This document shows, in pieces, positions 1 through 13,600 of a DNA stretch of 64,000 nucleotides. Source of the stretch: Volutella citrinella (lineage: Eukaryota > Ascomycota > Sordariomycetes > Hypocreales > Nectriaceae); contig JAWZSP010000001.1 of NCBI GenBank assembly GCA_034401135.1, positions 2,852,001-2,916,000 on the forward strand. The letters run 5' to 3'. The notes below the pieces were generated by a model. The model made no database searches, was not told the origin of the DNA, and saw only the letters and a program-made list of their open reading frames with translations. Position numbers and translations under genes: made by a program. Position 1 is the first letter of the stretch; each line of letters begins with the position of its first letter.

Positions 1-400
1 GCTCGAGCTGCAGGGTGTTCCCGGCGTCCGCAGCACTGGCACCGGAGAAATCGGATACGTCACCTTTGGTATGGTTGTTGATCTTTGGGGTGGTGTCTTT
101 GCTAACTATCGCAGTTCTATTCCCTCGACATCTCACAGCTCAGCGAATGACGGACGTCATTTCTCACATCCAGACCTTCCGTGACTACTTCCACTATCAT
201 ATCAAGGCGTCCAAGGCTTACATGCACTCGCGTATGCGAAAGCGAACTGCCGACTTCCTGCAAGGTTCGACTCATCATATAAGAGAAAGGGTTGGGAATC
301 CGCTAATTCAATCGCAGTGTTGCGCCGTGCTCGACCCGAAAACGAGGAAAAGGAGAGGAAGACGGCAAGCGGCAGGACATTCAAGGTGCAGGGAAACTAG
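1..400 (+). CDS. arc35: ARP2/3 complex 34-kDa subunit (ARPC2/Arc35), 3' end only
   Basis: This is the C-terminal part of the ARPC2 subunit of the seven-protein ARP2/3 complex, which nucleates branched actin at cortical patches. The gene is cut by the left window edge. Three exons can be joined: up to 68, 115-264 and 318-400, with introns of 46 nt (69-114) and 53 nt (265-317). The spliced reading ends with TAG at 398-400. It contains the family's C-terminal helix region, with [10 protein letters not shown], then [19 protein letters not shown], then [11 protein letters not shown] and [20 protein letters not shown]. The first intron can also be read through as an open frame, but that would replace the conserved YVTFVLFPRH junction with an unrelated hydrophobic stretch, so splicing is preferred. 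Identification rests on recognised family sequence and is strong. The N-terminal part lies outside the window. Confidence 0.93.
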
Positions 401-785
401 CCAGCCAATTCATTTATCAAGATAGATACGCCTCCGTTTCTCCAACGCCGCCGAATGACTGGTGGCTGCGTGGAGGAAGAGAGAGGCGGGGTGGAGTAGC
501 CGAGAGGTCGCAGACGACGAGGAATGAATTTATAAACCATCAATTACACGACTTACAACATTTCTACTGAATCAAAAGGGAAACTTTGTTCTGTTGCGTT
601 GTTGCGAGACAGTCTCGCATTACCAGAGTGTTTGCTACGTTCATCGCCTCAGGCACCCAGACAGGCAAGGACCAGACCGCCTCCGGCTCCAATGGCGGGC
701 CTTTGTACTAGAAGTGGGACGACCAACCGTCGTGATCACTTCGCCGAACCGAAGCCAACTCCACGACCTCCGGGTCGCGACAACA
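401..785. other. Intergenic, arc35 3' region and lcl3 promoter
   Basis: No gene is supported here. It joins the 3' flank of arc35 to the 5' flank of lcl3 on the same strand. An open frame runs from about 594 into lcl3, but the residues before 786 do not resemble the usual Lcl3 N-terminus, so they are taken as leader. Confidence 0.6.
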
Positions 786-1640
786 ATGGTATGGCCGTTT
801 GGATCATCGAAACCTGAAAAGGATGAAATACCAGACACCAGACCTCCCAAGCGCCCGGTGCATTGGGCGGACTCCCTAGGCGATGGAGACATGGGCCCTT
901 TCGGGGCGGCCAAAGAATGGGCTCCAGTTGTTGGCTTCTCGTTTCTCGGCCTCGTAGCCTTGCAGGTCTATGGCAATTACCTACGGCGAATACCCGGTGC
1001 ATCCTATGTACGCCCAACCTTCTTCCGGAACCGAAGCCTATTTGGCAGGGTCACAAGCGTGGGCGATGGCGATGGCTTCCACTTGTTCCACACACCCGGC
1101 GGACGCACCACGGGCTGGGGCTGGCTGAGGAAAATCCCCGAAACACGCAAGGAGCTCAAAAATCGAACGGTATTGGACCCGCGAGAACTTCAGAGCCCGG
1201 ATTCCAGAGGCTAATCCAGCGCGCAGATCTCAATTCGACTCGCCGGCGTTGACGCCCCAGAGAACGCCCACTTCGGTCGCCCTGCACAACCATACGCAGT
1301 CGAAGCCATGCAATGGCTGTCGAAATACATTCTCAACCGCAATGTCCGAGCATACATCCATAGACGAGATCAGTACGAGAGGATTCTGGCTACTGTGTAC
1401 GTGCGACGGTTCCTGTTTCGCAGGGATGTCGGTTTGGAGCTCATCAAGCGAGGACTGGCGACAACATACGAAGCAAAGACCGGGGCAGAGTTTGGGGGCA
1501 AGGAAGACGTATACAAGAGGGCCGAGGCAAAAGCCAAGCGAAAGAAGGTCGGCATGTGGTCGATCAAGGCGTCTGATTTCGAGAGCCCCCGCCAGTACAA
1601 AGCAAAGTATGGAGCGGCCGAGGAGGCTGGCGGGAAGTGA
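786..1640 (+). CDS. lcl3: Probable endonuclease Lcl3, SNase-like membrane protein
   Basis: This 265-residue protein belongs to the Lcl3 family, fungal thermonuclease (SNase)-fold proteins placed at the mitochondrial/ER membrane and linked to long chronological lifespan in yeast. Exons are 786-1169 and 1227-1640, with a 57-nt intron that joins in frame to restore [13 protein letters not shown] single membrane helix lies near residues 46-66 ([19 protein letters not shown]). The SNase domain follows from about 85. Residues matching the nuclease catalytic triad are visible as R132, E140 and about R180, with the usual 8-residue R-to-E spacing. The motif GRPAQPYA and the later GAEFGG/KVGMW segments are family-typical. 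The ATG at 786 opens the expected start MVWPFGSS. The protein looks complete and active. Confidence 0.93.
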
Positions 1641-3882
1641 GGCATTCTTGCTGCTGAGACGATGCCAATCGCCCAAGTATAGGACAACAGGCCGCCCACT
1701 GGCAGTCTCTCCAGAAAGACCACTTTACAATCTCTAAGAAAGAGTCTGCCAGGAGGCATCTCAGAGATATCTCGCCTTCTCAGGCGCCAAATCTAAGGCA
1801 TGATACCATAAAGGCGGGAAGGACTTTATTATTCATGTACAACAACGGAGCAACCAAGCTCGATAAGACATAGCCAGACACCTTCATGTCTTTGGGATCT
1901 ACAGCATAGTCTAGGAATGCAATCAGCTCAGAGACCCTCCACCACATGCCATGTTTCAGCGCTACATCCCGTCCAGGCGTCTATTACAGCTAAATACACA
2001 AGTTTAGGTGAAAATGATTCAGATATCCAGCACCATGAGAGAAAACCTTTGTCGCCCTGGGCAACATCACTTGTACATGGTCAAGCCAGCCCCGCCCACT
2101 GATGCCAACTCACAATACGTTGTGTTAGGCCTGCACAAAAGGCCCATCGAATCTGCATGAATGTGGCTAACGGCCAGGAAATCGGAGCCGTGGTCAGGAG
2201 CCAGTGGTACAACACACCGACTGTAACGATGCAAGCGTCATGCTTGATGCGACGGCTGCCATGCGAATTGGCATCCCTACGTACTACATAGCTACCCGCC
2301 TCCCATGACGGAGCTCCGTACGGATACACGGGATCAGTGTCACCCGAAAGGAACGTCGTACCATGCTAGCCCAAGACTGGCCACTGTGCTTGCCACACAC
2401 CAACCTCAAAGATTCTAACTGAGGGATGACACAAATCACGCAGCGTAATCAGCATGCAAACTTGATCGTACTAATATGTCAACCTAGGATCTGACCCTTG
2501 CCCGGTGGGACCTAGAAAGCGGGTCAACGGCTGATACCCCTGGATGGACGCATGGGTTCCTGCTGTAGTGCCTCACCTCAGCGAATCGTATCTAGCAGAG
2601 CAGTGAAGGACTGGGACGCTCGTATGCACCGTGCAGGAGTTGGACTGTTCTTTCTTCTAGCCAACAGAGTGCAGTAGCCGGACTGACCGCTCTCATACTC
2701 CGTTCTCCATAGCGCTCCCTCTTCAACTCTCTCGCCCACACGAGAATCCTGCACCGCGAGCCGGGGCAACCATACTTGTGGGAAGCTCGCTCTAGACGGC
2801 TTCAGTCATTCATTTATTAGTTCATCCATTCATTCAACTGCGTTGTCCATTGCCTCGTATCGCTCTGCCCCACCCCTACCACGTCAGCGACATACCGCAG
2901 CACTGGTCGCCGCTCACTCCTTTGTTCCCGCCGTTTCAGCATTCTTTCACCAATCTCTCAACCAGACCCTCCTTCAAGCTGGTTGCTATCCAGTTCCCTT
3001 CGACAGACAAAATCGGAACCTCCTCCTTTAATTCAGACGAGTCGATCAAGTCACCGCGATACATTTACACCGAAGCAACTCGATCCGAAGACGAGCTTTT
3101 GTCTCTTGTTCCTCTCAGACCGCGTACCAAAGAGCGCCCATAGGACTCGGGCTACGACCACCCTTAGCGGTCTACGACGACCCCCGCAACGATACAAACA
3201 CATTCGGCCAGCAAAAACAGCACTGCGTGGTATGCTATCGGCACGCCGCCAGTACCATCACGGGATCGCTACACCGAAGCCATATCATTGTGCAATCTAG
3301 CATTTCCAACGTCGCACATCGCGGTACCTAGTTGCGCTGTAACATTTAGCACCTCACGCCCTGGAGATCTGGCTCAGGGCGCCATTATTCTAACCTAAAA
3401 CGGACTAGCGGTACACATATCACTGTCCACCACACGTCTCACACGGCACAGCCATCACCAGCAATTTCCCGCAGCACTGCTGGGCCGACCTGCAGCGCAC
3501 TGTCCGCCACCTGTAGCACCACAACTTCGCCCAAACATCAAAGCCTTCGCTCTGACGGGGGAGCCCGCGCCCGACGACAAGATCCGACGACGAGACGACG
3601 AGACGAGCCTTTTCCCAGTCCTTGATTGCGATCGATCCACCACTCCTTGGCCTTGCAGAGAGCTAGAATCGAACCCTGGCGCGCACTCCCGTCACACGAA
3701 ACACGCGCCGCCCCCTACCAGCCGCCCTGTGGATGGTTTTTTGGCTGAACTCTGTCATGTCGATTTGAGCAAAATCCGCCATAATTCATTGACGAGACAC
3801 CCGGTCGTCCCCACACGGATACGCACGAGATTCGGCCAGCGACACTTACACCGGCGTCTTCAAAGGGCGACGCGCGATAGTT
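1641..3882. other. Intergenic, lcl3 3' flank and long rax2 leader
   Basis: About 2.2 kb with no recognisable gene. From roughly 2800 the plus strand becomes pyrimidine-rich, with CCACCCC and CTCC runs, which suggests a long 5' leader for rax2. A short upstream ATG frame of 11 codons lies at 3733-3768 and ends before the rax2 ATG. Longer frames near 2843-3300 lack domain character and are read as chance. Confidence 0.5.
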
Positions 3883-6800
3883 ATGCGACTTCCCTTCCAA
3901 CGGCGGCCCAAAGCGGCGCGCCGAGGCTACGGCCTAATTTCACATCTCACAGCTATAGCAGCCCTAGCTCCTTCGCTCATCCAAGCTCTCACAGTGGATT
4001 CCGTCCCGTCGCCAAATCTCGACTTCTCCAACTTGGGCAGGATAGGCGTGGTGGGAGACTTCACAGGCATTTCCTTGTACGAATATGAAGGACAGACAGA
4101 ACGACCACGAAGCACCAATGGCAGCGAGGCCCTCCTCACGCAGCTACCCAACGGCGCGCTCGCGACCATAGTATCCAGCGACGCAACGATCCGGGCCATG
4201 TGCACCTTCCGACTAAAGAATGGGGAAGCAAAGGGCATTGTGCTGGCCGGTAACTTCACGAGCTTGGACGGCACCAAGTCGACAGCCATCGCCATGTTCA
4301 ACCCCAATAGCACCGAGGTCACCCCGTTGGAGGGTCTCGAAGGCGAGGTTAACTCTGTCTGGTGTGATGAGGCGCGGGATACGATCTACGTAGGCGGAAG
4401 CTTCAAGCATAACCGCTCCACCAACGCCATCTCCTGGGTCGACGGGAAGGGCTGGACCGATCTCCCATTTGCCGGTTTCAATGGGCCCGTTCGCGCAATC
4501 ACCAAGTCTTCCAACGGCCACATCATCTTCGGCGGCATCTTCACTAGCTTGAGCAATGCGTCGGCACCAGCCGAGCAGGATAGCCAGATCATCAACCTGT
4601 CTACCGCCAAACTCAGCGCCACCAACACCGCCTCCACGGCAGGTTTTAGAGATGCCAAGGGCATCATCTGCTCTGGTAAATCCGATGGTGCTGGAACTAC
4701 TTGGTTGCTGCAAGACGGGTCGCCAGGTTCTTGGCAGGCAGACTTCGGCTTCTCATTCCAACCCACCATGCTTCGACTGCGCAATACCCGTCACGAGGGC
4801 CGAGGCACCAAGGTGTTCCGCTTCATCGCATATCCCATCAACGGCATCATGAATCTCACCTATACAGATCCCCAGTCAGGCGCTAAGAAATTTTGCGATC
4901 GAGAATGCCCTCTAAGCCAGAGCGATGAGTATCAGGAGTTTCATTTCGTGAACAACGTTGGCATGAATAGTTTCCAAATTGCCATATCCGAGTGGTACGG
5001 CAAGGGTGGCGGCCTCGCAGGTATCGAACTGCTACACGATGACATCTACTCGTATGCCATCACAGAGTTCAACGAGCCATCGTGCAGCGGCATCAAGTTC
5101 CCAGCATCTGCAAACAAGACCGGACCCTGGAAAGAATCGCCATCTCTGCAAAGCAGCTCCAAGTACCTGACCGCCGAGCTCGAGAAAGGCTACACCTCGA
5201 AGTCAGCATCGGTTGTGTTCTACCCCGACATCCGAGAATCTGGAAACTACTCCGTCAACATGTACACCCCGGGCTGCCAAGCCGATGGCACCTGCCTGAG
5301 TAGAGGACGTGTGAATGTGACGGGCATCATGTCAACTGGGTCAAGAAATGACAATTTTACTACGACGCTGTATCAGACCAACAATTTCGACAAGTACGAT
5401 CAAATCTACTTCGGATACATCGAGAAGCCCTCAGAAGGCTTCAAACCCGCCGTCACACTCTCGCCAATTGCTGGCCAGGATATTGATGCCCTTGTTGTTG
5501 TTGCGCAAAGAGTCGGGTTCACGCTGATCAACGGAACCGGCGGTCTCAATGGCCTTTACGATTTTGATCCAGAGAGCAAGGAGTTGAACACGACATCTTT
5601 GGCTGACTCGCCCATCAACCGACTTGGCTCAAGCTTCGACCAGGAATCAGGCGTGAGAGCATTGGTCACATCTGGTGACACGACTTACGTCGGTGGTAAT
5701 TTCACGTCCAAGGACAACGACAACGACAACATTCTCGCCATCATAGAGAACGAAAATGTGAAGCAACTTGACGGCGGGCTCAATGGAGAGGTGTTTAGCA
5801 TGCATCTCAACGGCTCCAACCTGTTCGTGGGCGGCGTGTTTTCCAACACGCAAGAGGGCCCCGTCAAGGGAATGAATAACGTGGCCGTCTACGACACTCA
5901 GAAGAATGTGTGGGCGGCTCTTGGTGCCGGTGTCAATGGCAAAGTTGAGTACGTGGTGCCCCTGAAGCTGAACATCACCAAAAACAATCCAGAGATTGTG
6001 CTCTCCTTCAGCGGAACCTTCTCGAGCTGCAACGCCTTCGACAAATTTGACGCAATCCCTGTGGATGGGTTCGCCATCTGGGTGCCCTCTCAACAGAACT
6101 GGCTGCAGAACTTGAATGGGAACTTTCCTGGATACAGCGGCATTCTCACTGCTGCTATCCTAGACCTCCCCAATAACGAGGGTTCGGTGTATGCTGGTTC
6201 CGTCTTCTCATCTCAGGTCGGCGCCAACGGAGCAGCCACTCTGTCAAACGCCGGGCTTGGGCAATTTTCCGTCAAGATTCAGACCGGCTCTCCATCCACG
6301 AACTCGACCCAGACCAGACGCCGCGATCTGGCTTCGGTTGACAATGCATATGGAGTAGGTACTGGTCTGTTCTATGACCAAAATGGACGCAACATTTCGG
6401 TCCTTGCCGGCCACTTCACCGCAAGGGATAGCAATGGCAGCAGGATTGAGAATCTTGTACTGATTGATGGCGGAGACAATGACAAGTTAACCGGCCTTGG
6501 CGATGGTATCGCCAACGACTCAACTTTTGTCACACTTGCCGTGCACAACCGCGTCCTTTTCGCAGGCGGAAAGGTCAGCGGCACCGTTGATGGTACCAAT
6601 ATCGCGGGCTTCGTTGCGTACAACCTTGAGACCAAGGCCATGAGCTCTCAGCCCCCGCCTGTATCCGGCGGTAACACGACTGTCTCTGCTATATCAGTCC
6701 GGCCTGATACCTCCGACATATACATCGGCGGCTCTTTCGAAAATGCTGGTGCTCTTGAATGCCCAGCTATTTGCACATTCAACGCCGATTCCAATCAGTG

Positions 6801-7647
6801 GAAGCGGCCTGGTAATGACGTCAAGGGAAGCGTGTATAGCCTGCTATGGTCAAGCAAAGTCAACTTGCTTGTGGGGGGCGACATGAAGGCCAATGGTTCG
6901 GATACACGATACCTCTTGCGGTACAATGCAAAGGACGAACGATGGAGCGAATTCCCCGGCGCCGGTGACATCCCTGGTCCAGTGGACGTCCTCACCCTCG
7001 GCTCTCGCAATGGAAACGAGATTTGGGCATCTGGCACCTCGGCAGATGGCAAATCCGTCTACCTCATGAAGTACGACGGCAGCAAGTGGCACACGGTGGA
7101 GCCAGCCCTCGGAAAGGGCAGCATCCTTCGTGGGCTTCAAGTCATGTCACTTACGGAAGACCATGCCGACAACGATCTGCTCAAGAAACGGCAGGTATTG
7201 CTCTTGACGGGATCCATTGTCATTCCAGATTTCGGAACAGCATCTGCAGTCATCTTCAACGGCACAGGGTACCAGCCTTACATCCTGACGACAAACTCTG
7301 GAAACCGCCCCGGTACCATTAGTGGCATCTTCACTCAGGGGGACAACTTCTTTACTAGTGAAGGTAAGTAACATGGCGCCAATCAAAGGCAACTTTGGCT
7401 AACCTCGATCCCAGGTACCCATATGGCCGTGGGCTTTGTCGTCTTGATTGGCCTTGCAATCTCGTTGGGTTTGATACTGCTCCTTGTCCTGGCAGGCATT
7501 ATCTTGGACCGAATGCGCAAGAGGCGAGAGGGATACGTCCCGGCGCCCACGTCCATGTATGACCGCAGCAGTGGTATTCAACAGATACCGCCCCAGGAGC
7601 TCTTTGAGAACCTGACTCATGGTCAAGGCAGTGCGCCACGCGTATGA
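3883..7647 (+). CDS. rax2: Rax2-like cellular morphogenesis / polarity landmark protein
   Basis: A large type I membrane protein of 1237 residues matching the Rax2 family, which marks the cell cortex for polarised growth, septum or bud-site placement. Exons are 3883-7363 and 7415-7647, with a 51-nt intron (GTAAGT donor). An N-terminal signal or anchor lies near residues 18-36 (LISHLTAIAALAPSLIQA). The body is an extracellular domain with kelch-like beta repeats of the form 'YVGGSF' or 'LAGNFTS', for example IYVGGSFKH, TYVGGNFTS, LFVGGVFSN and IYIGGSFEN, with many Asn-X-Ser/Thr glycosylation sites. Exon 2 encodes the single membrane helix (MAVGFVVLIGLAISLGLILL and on) and a short cytoplasmic tail with RMRKRREG and PPQELFENL, typical of Rax2. 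The ATG at 3883 places the signal correctly. Without the splice the protein would lose its anchor. Confidence 0.92.
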
Positions 7648-10600
7648 GTTGATGTCTTGTCGAGGCTTTGTCATTTTTGAGCGAGCATGCATCTATTTCA
7701 CATTCCTTGGCGTTTGGATAGGGGCGCAGCAGCGTCCGAGGTAGGGCGACACGGGATGAGGTTTTCGCAGATCAAGGTATGATCTGAATACCCGGCAGCA
7801 GCATGCAACACCACCAGCATGCATCAGCAGAGAGCGCCGCAGTTTCATTTGAAGGGCAACCACTGCTACACCAACAATAACAACAACCTCTTCTTCAGCT
7901 AGATTTCTGATAAAGGGTAACGAGCCGCCACCTTTTTCTCTTTGTCGACAATTTCGATCAGACATGTTGCTTCTAACACGCGATGTTTTCGGAGAATACC
8001 ATTCTATTCCTTTTCTTCCTCGTTTCAGTCTCCCAGAGCCATGGGGAATTCAACCTGCTTAATGTCTCTCTCGCCTGCCAGGCCTATCGCACGCGGGCAC
8101 TACTAGATCGCGGGTGGTCTCTTCTTTTGCATTGGCGTCGAGTTCTTTAGCTGGTTTCCGTTGTACAGTTGCTTCTAGGGTCGTCTCCGACATGACGACG
8201 GGACAAAACAAAAAGACGAGTAGTCAAGATTAGTCAATACTGGAATGATGAGGAAGTGGGCAGCTATGTGTGAGTGCTGGATTTGGACCCATATAGCATA
8301 ATACGAAATGGATGACATTTAAACGAGTTTGCTTGCCTTGTGAGAATGCTTGGGCGTCGATTATCGTAGCTTGCCAGCCATTCCGTACACCTTGTCCTCC
8401 AATTCACTTCTTACGGGCCTACAAGAGACAACTCGATAGTCTGTGACGTCTGGATTCCCATTGTGCACCAATAGACAAGGCAATTCACAATAATGGTTTC
8501 AATCATCGCCATCTACCCTAGAGCCGGGACAAGTTCAACAACAGCAGTAACGAGGTCAGCAATCATTGACAGTCACTCGGAGCAACGGTCGCTCACGGCA
8601 GCAGCCTTGCCGCTTCAAACGCTCTGCCGCGTACGTCAAGTGCTCGGCGATTCCTCGCCTCATCCCACGCTCCGGTTTCCTCCCGCGTGTAAATGCGCTC
8701 GACCCTCCGCTGTCTCGGCGGCACTCTCTTCATTCACATGGGTGAGAGAAATGAAGCGGCAGCCAACCTCACACCCCCCCTCTCCGGAACCCCTTGCCCG
8801 GCTCAAGTCACATAGCTAGGACCTTGGGAGGGTTGAGAGGCATGTCTCGTCGGGCGGACATTGAACGATGGGTTGAGGCGGCGCACAGGCGAGCCGGGAA
8901 CGGAAGGCTGGATGAGCCGCCGGGATGGCGCAACGAAACTTCGACGACATGCTACTCGAGAACGCCATCTCCTGGCACCAATATGTCCGCGATCCCAGAA
9001 AGGAATAGCCCCAGGACTACTTGCCAATCCAAAAGTCCCCCCCCTCAGATGCCCACTTAGCTGTCCGATGACGATGGCGGCAAATAGCCCCCAAGATAGG
9101 ATATGCAACAATCGTCATTCCCATTTCTTGTTCATATACACTGTTGATGTCAAGTCGGACTGGAACGGTACCATTGTCTGCCCTATGACGCAAAGCTCCC
9201 AGGGGAGTCGCAGGACCCTAGCCCCAGGGCCATCCACAGCCCCAAGCAGGACAGGCGAGGTGGGTAGGCCTCATTGTTCTTGGAAATGTTCAGATAGAGC
9301 GACGGTGCGCCGCCACGACATCATGGGCCATGTCACCGACCACGCATGGGGCTCCGAGCTGGCCAGGACACTGCCATGCAGGCAAGCCTGAACAAGTGCC
9401 ATGGGGGCGGATCACGGAGCATTGTACGCGGCGTCGACGTAGCGGTAGGGCACTCAACGCCCCAAATTGAGACCAGCAGAAACAGGTCCAAACTACCGGC
9501 GCTAAGAAGGTGGCAATTGGTGAAGCTGGCTGTCGGTGGCGGCGACAAGCGGGAGCCGTGGCGGAAACCCCCCCTCCCCCGGCAAGGGATGGTAATTGCT
9601 GGAATCCCCATGTAGCTTGATCCAGGCAAGCCATCCGCAAAACCCAAAAAGAAAGGTCAAGACAAGCCTTTTCCTTTGACATGTCTCGGCGCGATCCCGG
9701 GTGAATTTGTGGGGGTGGGCAGCCGCCTCTTGGCTCTCCCTCAATCCAGTTTGGACAACCGCCGGCTCTCGCCCGGGGCAGCAGTCGTCGACCGGCCAAT
9801 GTCATCGTAACGAGCTCGCCTTTGATCTCCTCTGAAATTGCAATCCGTGCCTCATCAGATGAACCTGGCGCTGGTGCAGAGGCCCAAGCAGATGCTCCCA
9901 GGCTGACCTCACCGACTACCAGGACGAGGTTGCACATGGCTTACATATGGCTGACATCCACCGTCCGCTTGGTAGACAACTCTGCTTATCCGAGACCACA
10001 GATTCCCAAGGGTCGTCTCTTGGCTGCTGCGGATCGCAGAAAAAGGCAACGCAATGATCGAAAAGGGCCCCCGAGGCTGCTTGCAGTCAAGGTTTTGGTT
10101 CAGGCCTTGTGTGTTGAGCCTCTGGTCAGTTAACCTTGCGTATAATGCTGCCCAAAGTTTAGATAACGGAGTTGCAGTCCTCGGCTTGCACGTTGATGCA
10201 CGCATCGGGCTGGGTATTTGCCCCAACATGCACCCCGATCAACGTTTGGAACTGTGCCGCATGGTGACGTGACTTCTTGGGGTCCGTGGATGGGACCATG
10301 TACTGGCAACATCAAGAGTGAAGCTGTGAAGGTCAAGGCTGGCGTTGGATAGAAGTGCCAGGTTGGTATCACTCGGCTGTGCGGAAATATGGCGTAGTTC
10401 TCTCATGACTCGACACGAGAGTCATGAAAAGAGGAGCCTCGTCAAGCCCTGCCAACAGAAACCAGTTATTATCGCGCATGTGGACATGTCCAGTCCATCT
10501 TCCATCCACATCGTCGTCCATGTTTCCCTGACGGCTTTGCCACAGCGACAGCCGACCCCATTTCTTTGCCCTTATAGTGCGATGCTAGTCGGGGTCTTCT

Positions 10601-13600
10601 CTCTCTTCAGGGTCCCCGCTTGCATTTCTAGCTTGGGTTCTTTCGTCAAGAAGCCGTCGTTCGGCTGGTCGAATTGAGGCCCTGTGGCGAGATGGCTCCT
10701 CATGGATGATGGTTGGAGTGATTGCGAATCCGCCATTGATGATGTTAGCGCTGCGCCGCCAACGCCATCGGGTGGTTGCTAATCCCTGTCCCTGGCATGG
10801 ATCTTGGTGGCAGCCTGGCAGACGAAGCTTGGACTCCAAATCTTATTTGGCACTAAAGCTTACCTGGACTAGTGCCGTGTCTCAAATGTCGCCTCAGGTA
10901 GAGTGAGGAGTACGTACCTGAGACCCAGCCCAACCATGACGTCATATCAAGTTTCCCACTAAGATGTGCCTGCTTCTCTGCGCCTTCCGGCTTGAAATGA
11001 TCCTGGGGCTTGCGGGAGGGGGGAGGCGGAATGTTTCTTCCATCTTTGTTTCTATGTACAATCTGCTTCCCAGGGGTCTGCCGATAGGTTGCCAAGCATC
11101 GTAGCGCCATTTCTATCGACGCCTCGAAGAACTGTCAAAAAATGACAGCACGCGCCGACAGAGGCACTTGGTTTCTTTTTCTTTTTTAAACTTGGGTTGT
11201 ATCTGGGATCAACAGGAGCGTTCCGACCGGACGGTTTGACAAACGTGAGCTGTGATGATCGCGGCGACCCTCAACAGCCAAACACGTGCCCTGACGATCA
11301 ATCAGGCAATTAATTGGACCTCCGGCGAGGCCAAGCTCAAGATTTGCGTCGGGCGAAACCAGCGTAGAATGATCGACGAAGCCAGATTAGAAAGGCCAAC
11401 GTGTTTCCTGTGTCACACGAACATTGCGGAGTACGAGCAAAGTCTCTTCAGGTAGGCTGGCTGCAAGCTCGAACTTCGCCTTCAACGGTCTCCAGAAAGC
11501 AATCCAAGGCTAACTATGGAACGAGCTGCCGCGGCAAACCATCACGCCGTGTCCGCTTGCGGAAAGCCGGGGTTCACTTTGAACTTGATTCCCTGAATCG
11601 GCTAGTCGCAAGGTGCTCCAGTCCCAACTCCCAGGGCCCTTGGAATAGTAATTCCCATGCGGATAACGGTACATTACTCGTAATTACTAGTATGTACTCT
11701 GCACTCCGTAGCTCGCATGTCGATCGAGGTAAGGAGGAACGAGTGACAAGGTATCCTTTTGTTAGCTTGATCATTGGGGGCAACGTGCCGGCTGTTGCCG
11801 ATATGCCCACGACTCGGTGATGACCGTGGTCGTGAACCAGAGTCCAGCGTGATTCAACAACTATCTTGTCAGCTGTGGGTGGTCATCATCAGTCACTAGT
11901 CATCAGTGACTAGGCCTGGAGGTGACAGTCTGACAGACAAGCTTGACCACGTCCCCTGCAGAATGCGAGATCTGTGGGTTTCTTGTGGACAAGGATTCAA
12001 CTCCCAACATGGTTCTCGAACATCGTTCCATGTGTGATCTGATATGGGGTGTTCATGGCAGCTAGTGTTTGCAGTTCATAAAACTTTACGAAATGAACCA
12101 GTTCGGCCCCGTGATTGCTCAATGTCAGCAGCATACCGTGTATCCGGCGTGTTCTCCGTGCGATAGTGTTCCCCGACGACAGCAGGAGGCTTACCCACAG
12201 GGCATCATCATCCCCCCACTCATATTCGTGTTGTTGCCTTTTGAAATCTCTCGTCAGTTGAACCCAAGCCTTGACAAAACTGAGAATTGCGCTCGCGGCC
12301 CCTTTCCGAGGTAATTTCTAAGCCCACTTGGTGATCTCGTGGCGAGATAAAGCCCGACTTCGATGGAATCAGTGCTAGCTAGGGGAGGCACGAGATGGCG
12401 GCAGCGAGGTCGTCTTGGGATGATTTGCCCGCCCAGGGTTGCACTCTAGCCTCGGCGGTGGACTGGGGAATGCTGGTTGTTTCTGAAACGCACCCCTGTC
12501 CCAGCGGCGACCCTGACTGGCCTAAGCGCTCTGGCCTTGCCAGCCACAAGGTAGGCACCGTTCATCCTTTCATTTAGTGAGAGATGAGATATTCGTCATT
12601 TTAGCCTGCAGGGAGATTATGCTCAGAGGACATTTCATCTCGTGATTCTCATTTTGTGCCCTTGCACATGTGCTTGAACAAGGTCTTGACAGCTGCCGAG
12701 CGCAAGGTGTGTCTCTTGGAATTGGTTTATCCAGGGTCCTCCGACGGGTTCACCGAACCAACACCGGCGACGCTCATCTGCCGCCGCTAGCCACCATTGT
12801 CATTTTGTTGATCGGCATCTCGACAATCTCGGCTATCTGAATCACCCAAATAGTACATGCCATATAGGAGAAAAAGACTGGCGGGTTTCGGGATGGCGTT
12901 TTGGATGTTCACCCCCCAAGAATCTCTTTTGTTAGAAAAAAATGTAAACATCGGCTGATCTGACATGGGCACCTGATGCGCGGCTCTGGGAACATACGGC
13001 TTCTGGGAGATATGGCTCTGGTGCGGATCAGTCGCAGGCAAAACGCAACCACCCTGAAAGCACGCGGTCCGCGTAGCTGCATGTGCCAGGTCCTCTCTCT
13101 CTCTCTCGAGATCCAGTCGCACAGGGAAGCTAACTTTGGCCCCCAAGGACCCCGAAGCTTCAACAATGTCCTCTTTGGGCTTGCAACAGGATTTCGTAAA
13201 CCAATCTAGCCCCTGTGGCAAACCCTTTGGGCCTTGCCAACCCAGATTGGCCCGATGTTTGAAAAGATTGGTCACTGTCGGCCATCGCCCCGGTTCAGGC
13301 AGGTTTGCCACAGTGGGGCTGACAAGCCCTTTGGGGCGTGGGGTTGGCCAGCATTTGCTGGGCCGGAGCTGGCTCCTTTCAATCCCTGTCGGACAAGAAC
13401 TCAAGAGTGCAGACCGCAAGTCGCATGCAACCACCTGTGGAGGAAACCCTTGAAGGCAAGACGGTGCCAGTACATAGCATCAGAAGAGCTATCCTCATAT
13501 CATGTTTCGCACGTAGAAGCTTGAGAAAACACATCCGGCTCCTGAGAAGTGGCGCGTCGACAGTGGATGTTTTCAAGTCCGTTTTCTAGTCAATCGACTA

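Noticed and set aside
265..317. Continuous 136-codon frame at the left edge read without introns
   Set aside because: It replaces conserved ARPC2 residues with unrelated sequence; splicing two short introns restores the family sequence.
3660..3680. TCGAACC word and similar B-box-like words elsewhere (13697, 17340, 24919, 36590)
   Set aside because: None has a matching A box or cloverleaf at the right distance, so no tRNA gene is called.
12787..13434. 215-codon minus-strand frame
   Set aside because: No recognisable domain, overlapping plus-strand frames of similar size, and irregular composition; not supported as a gene.
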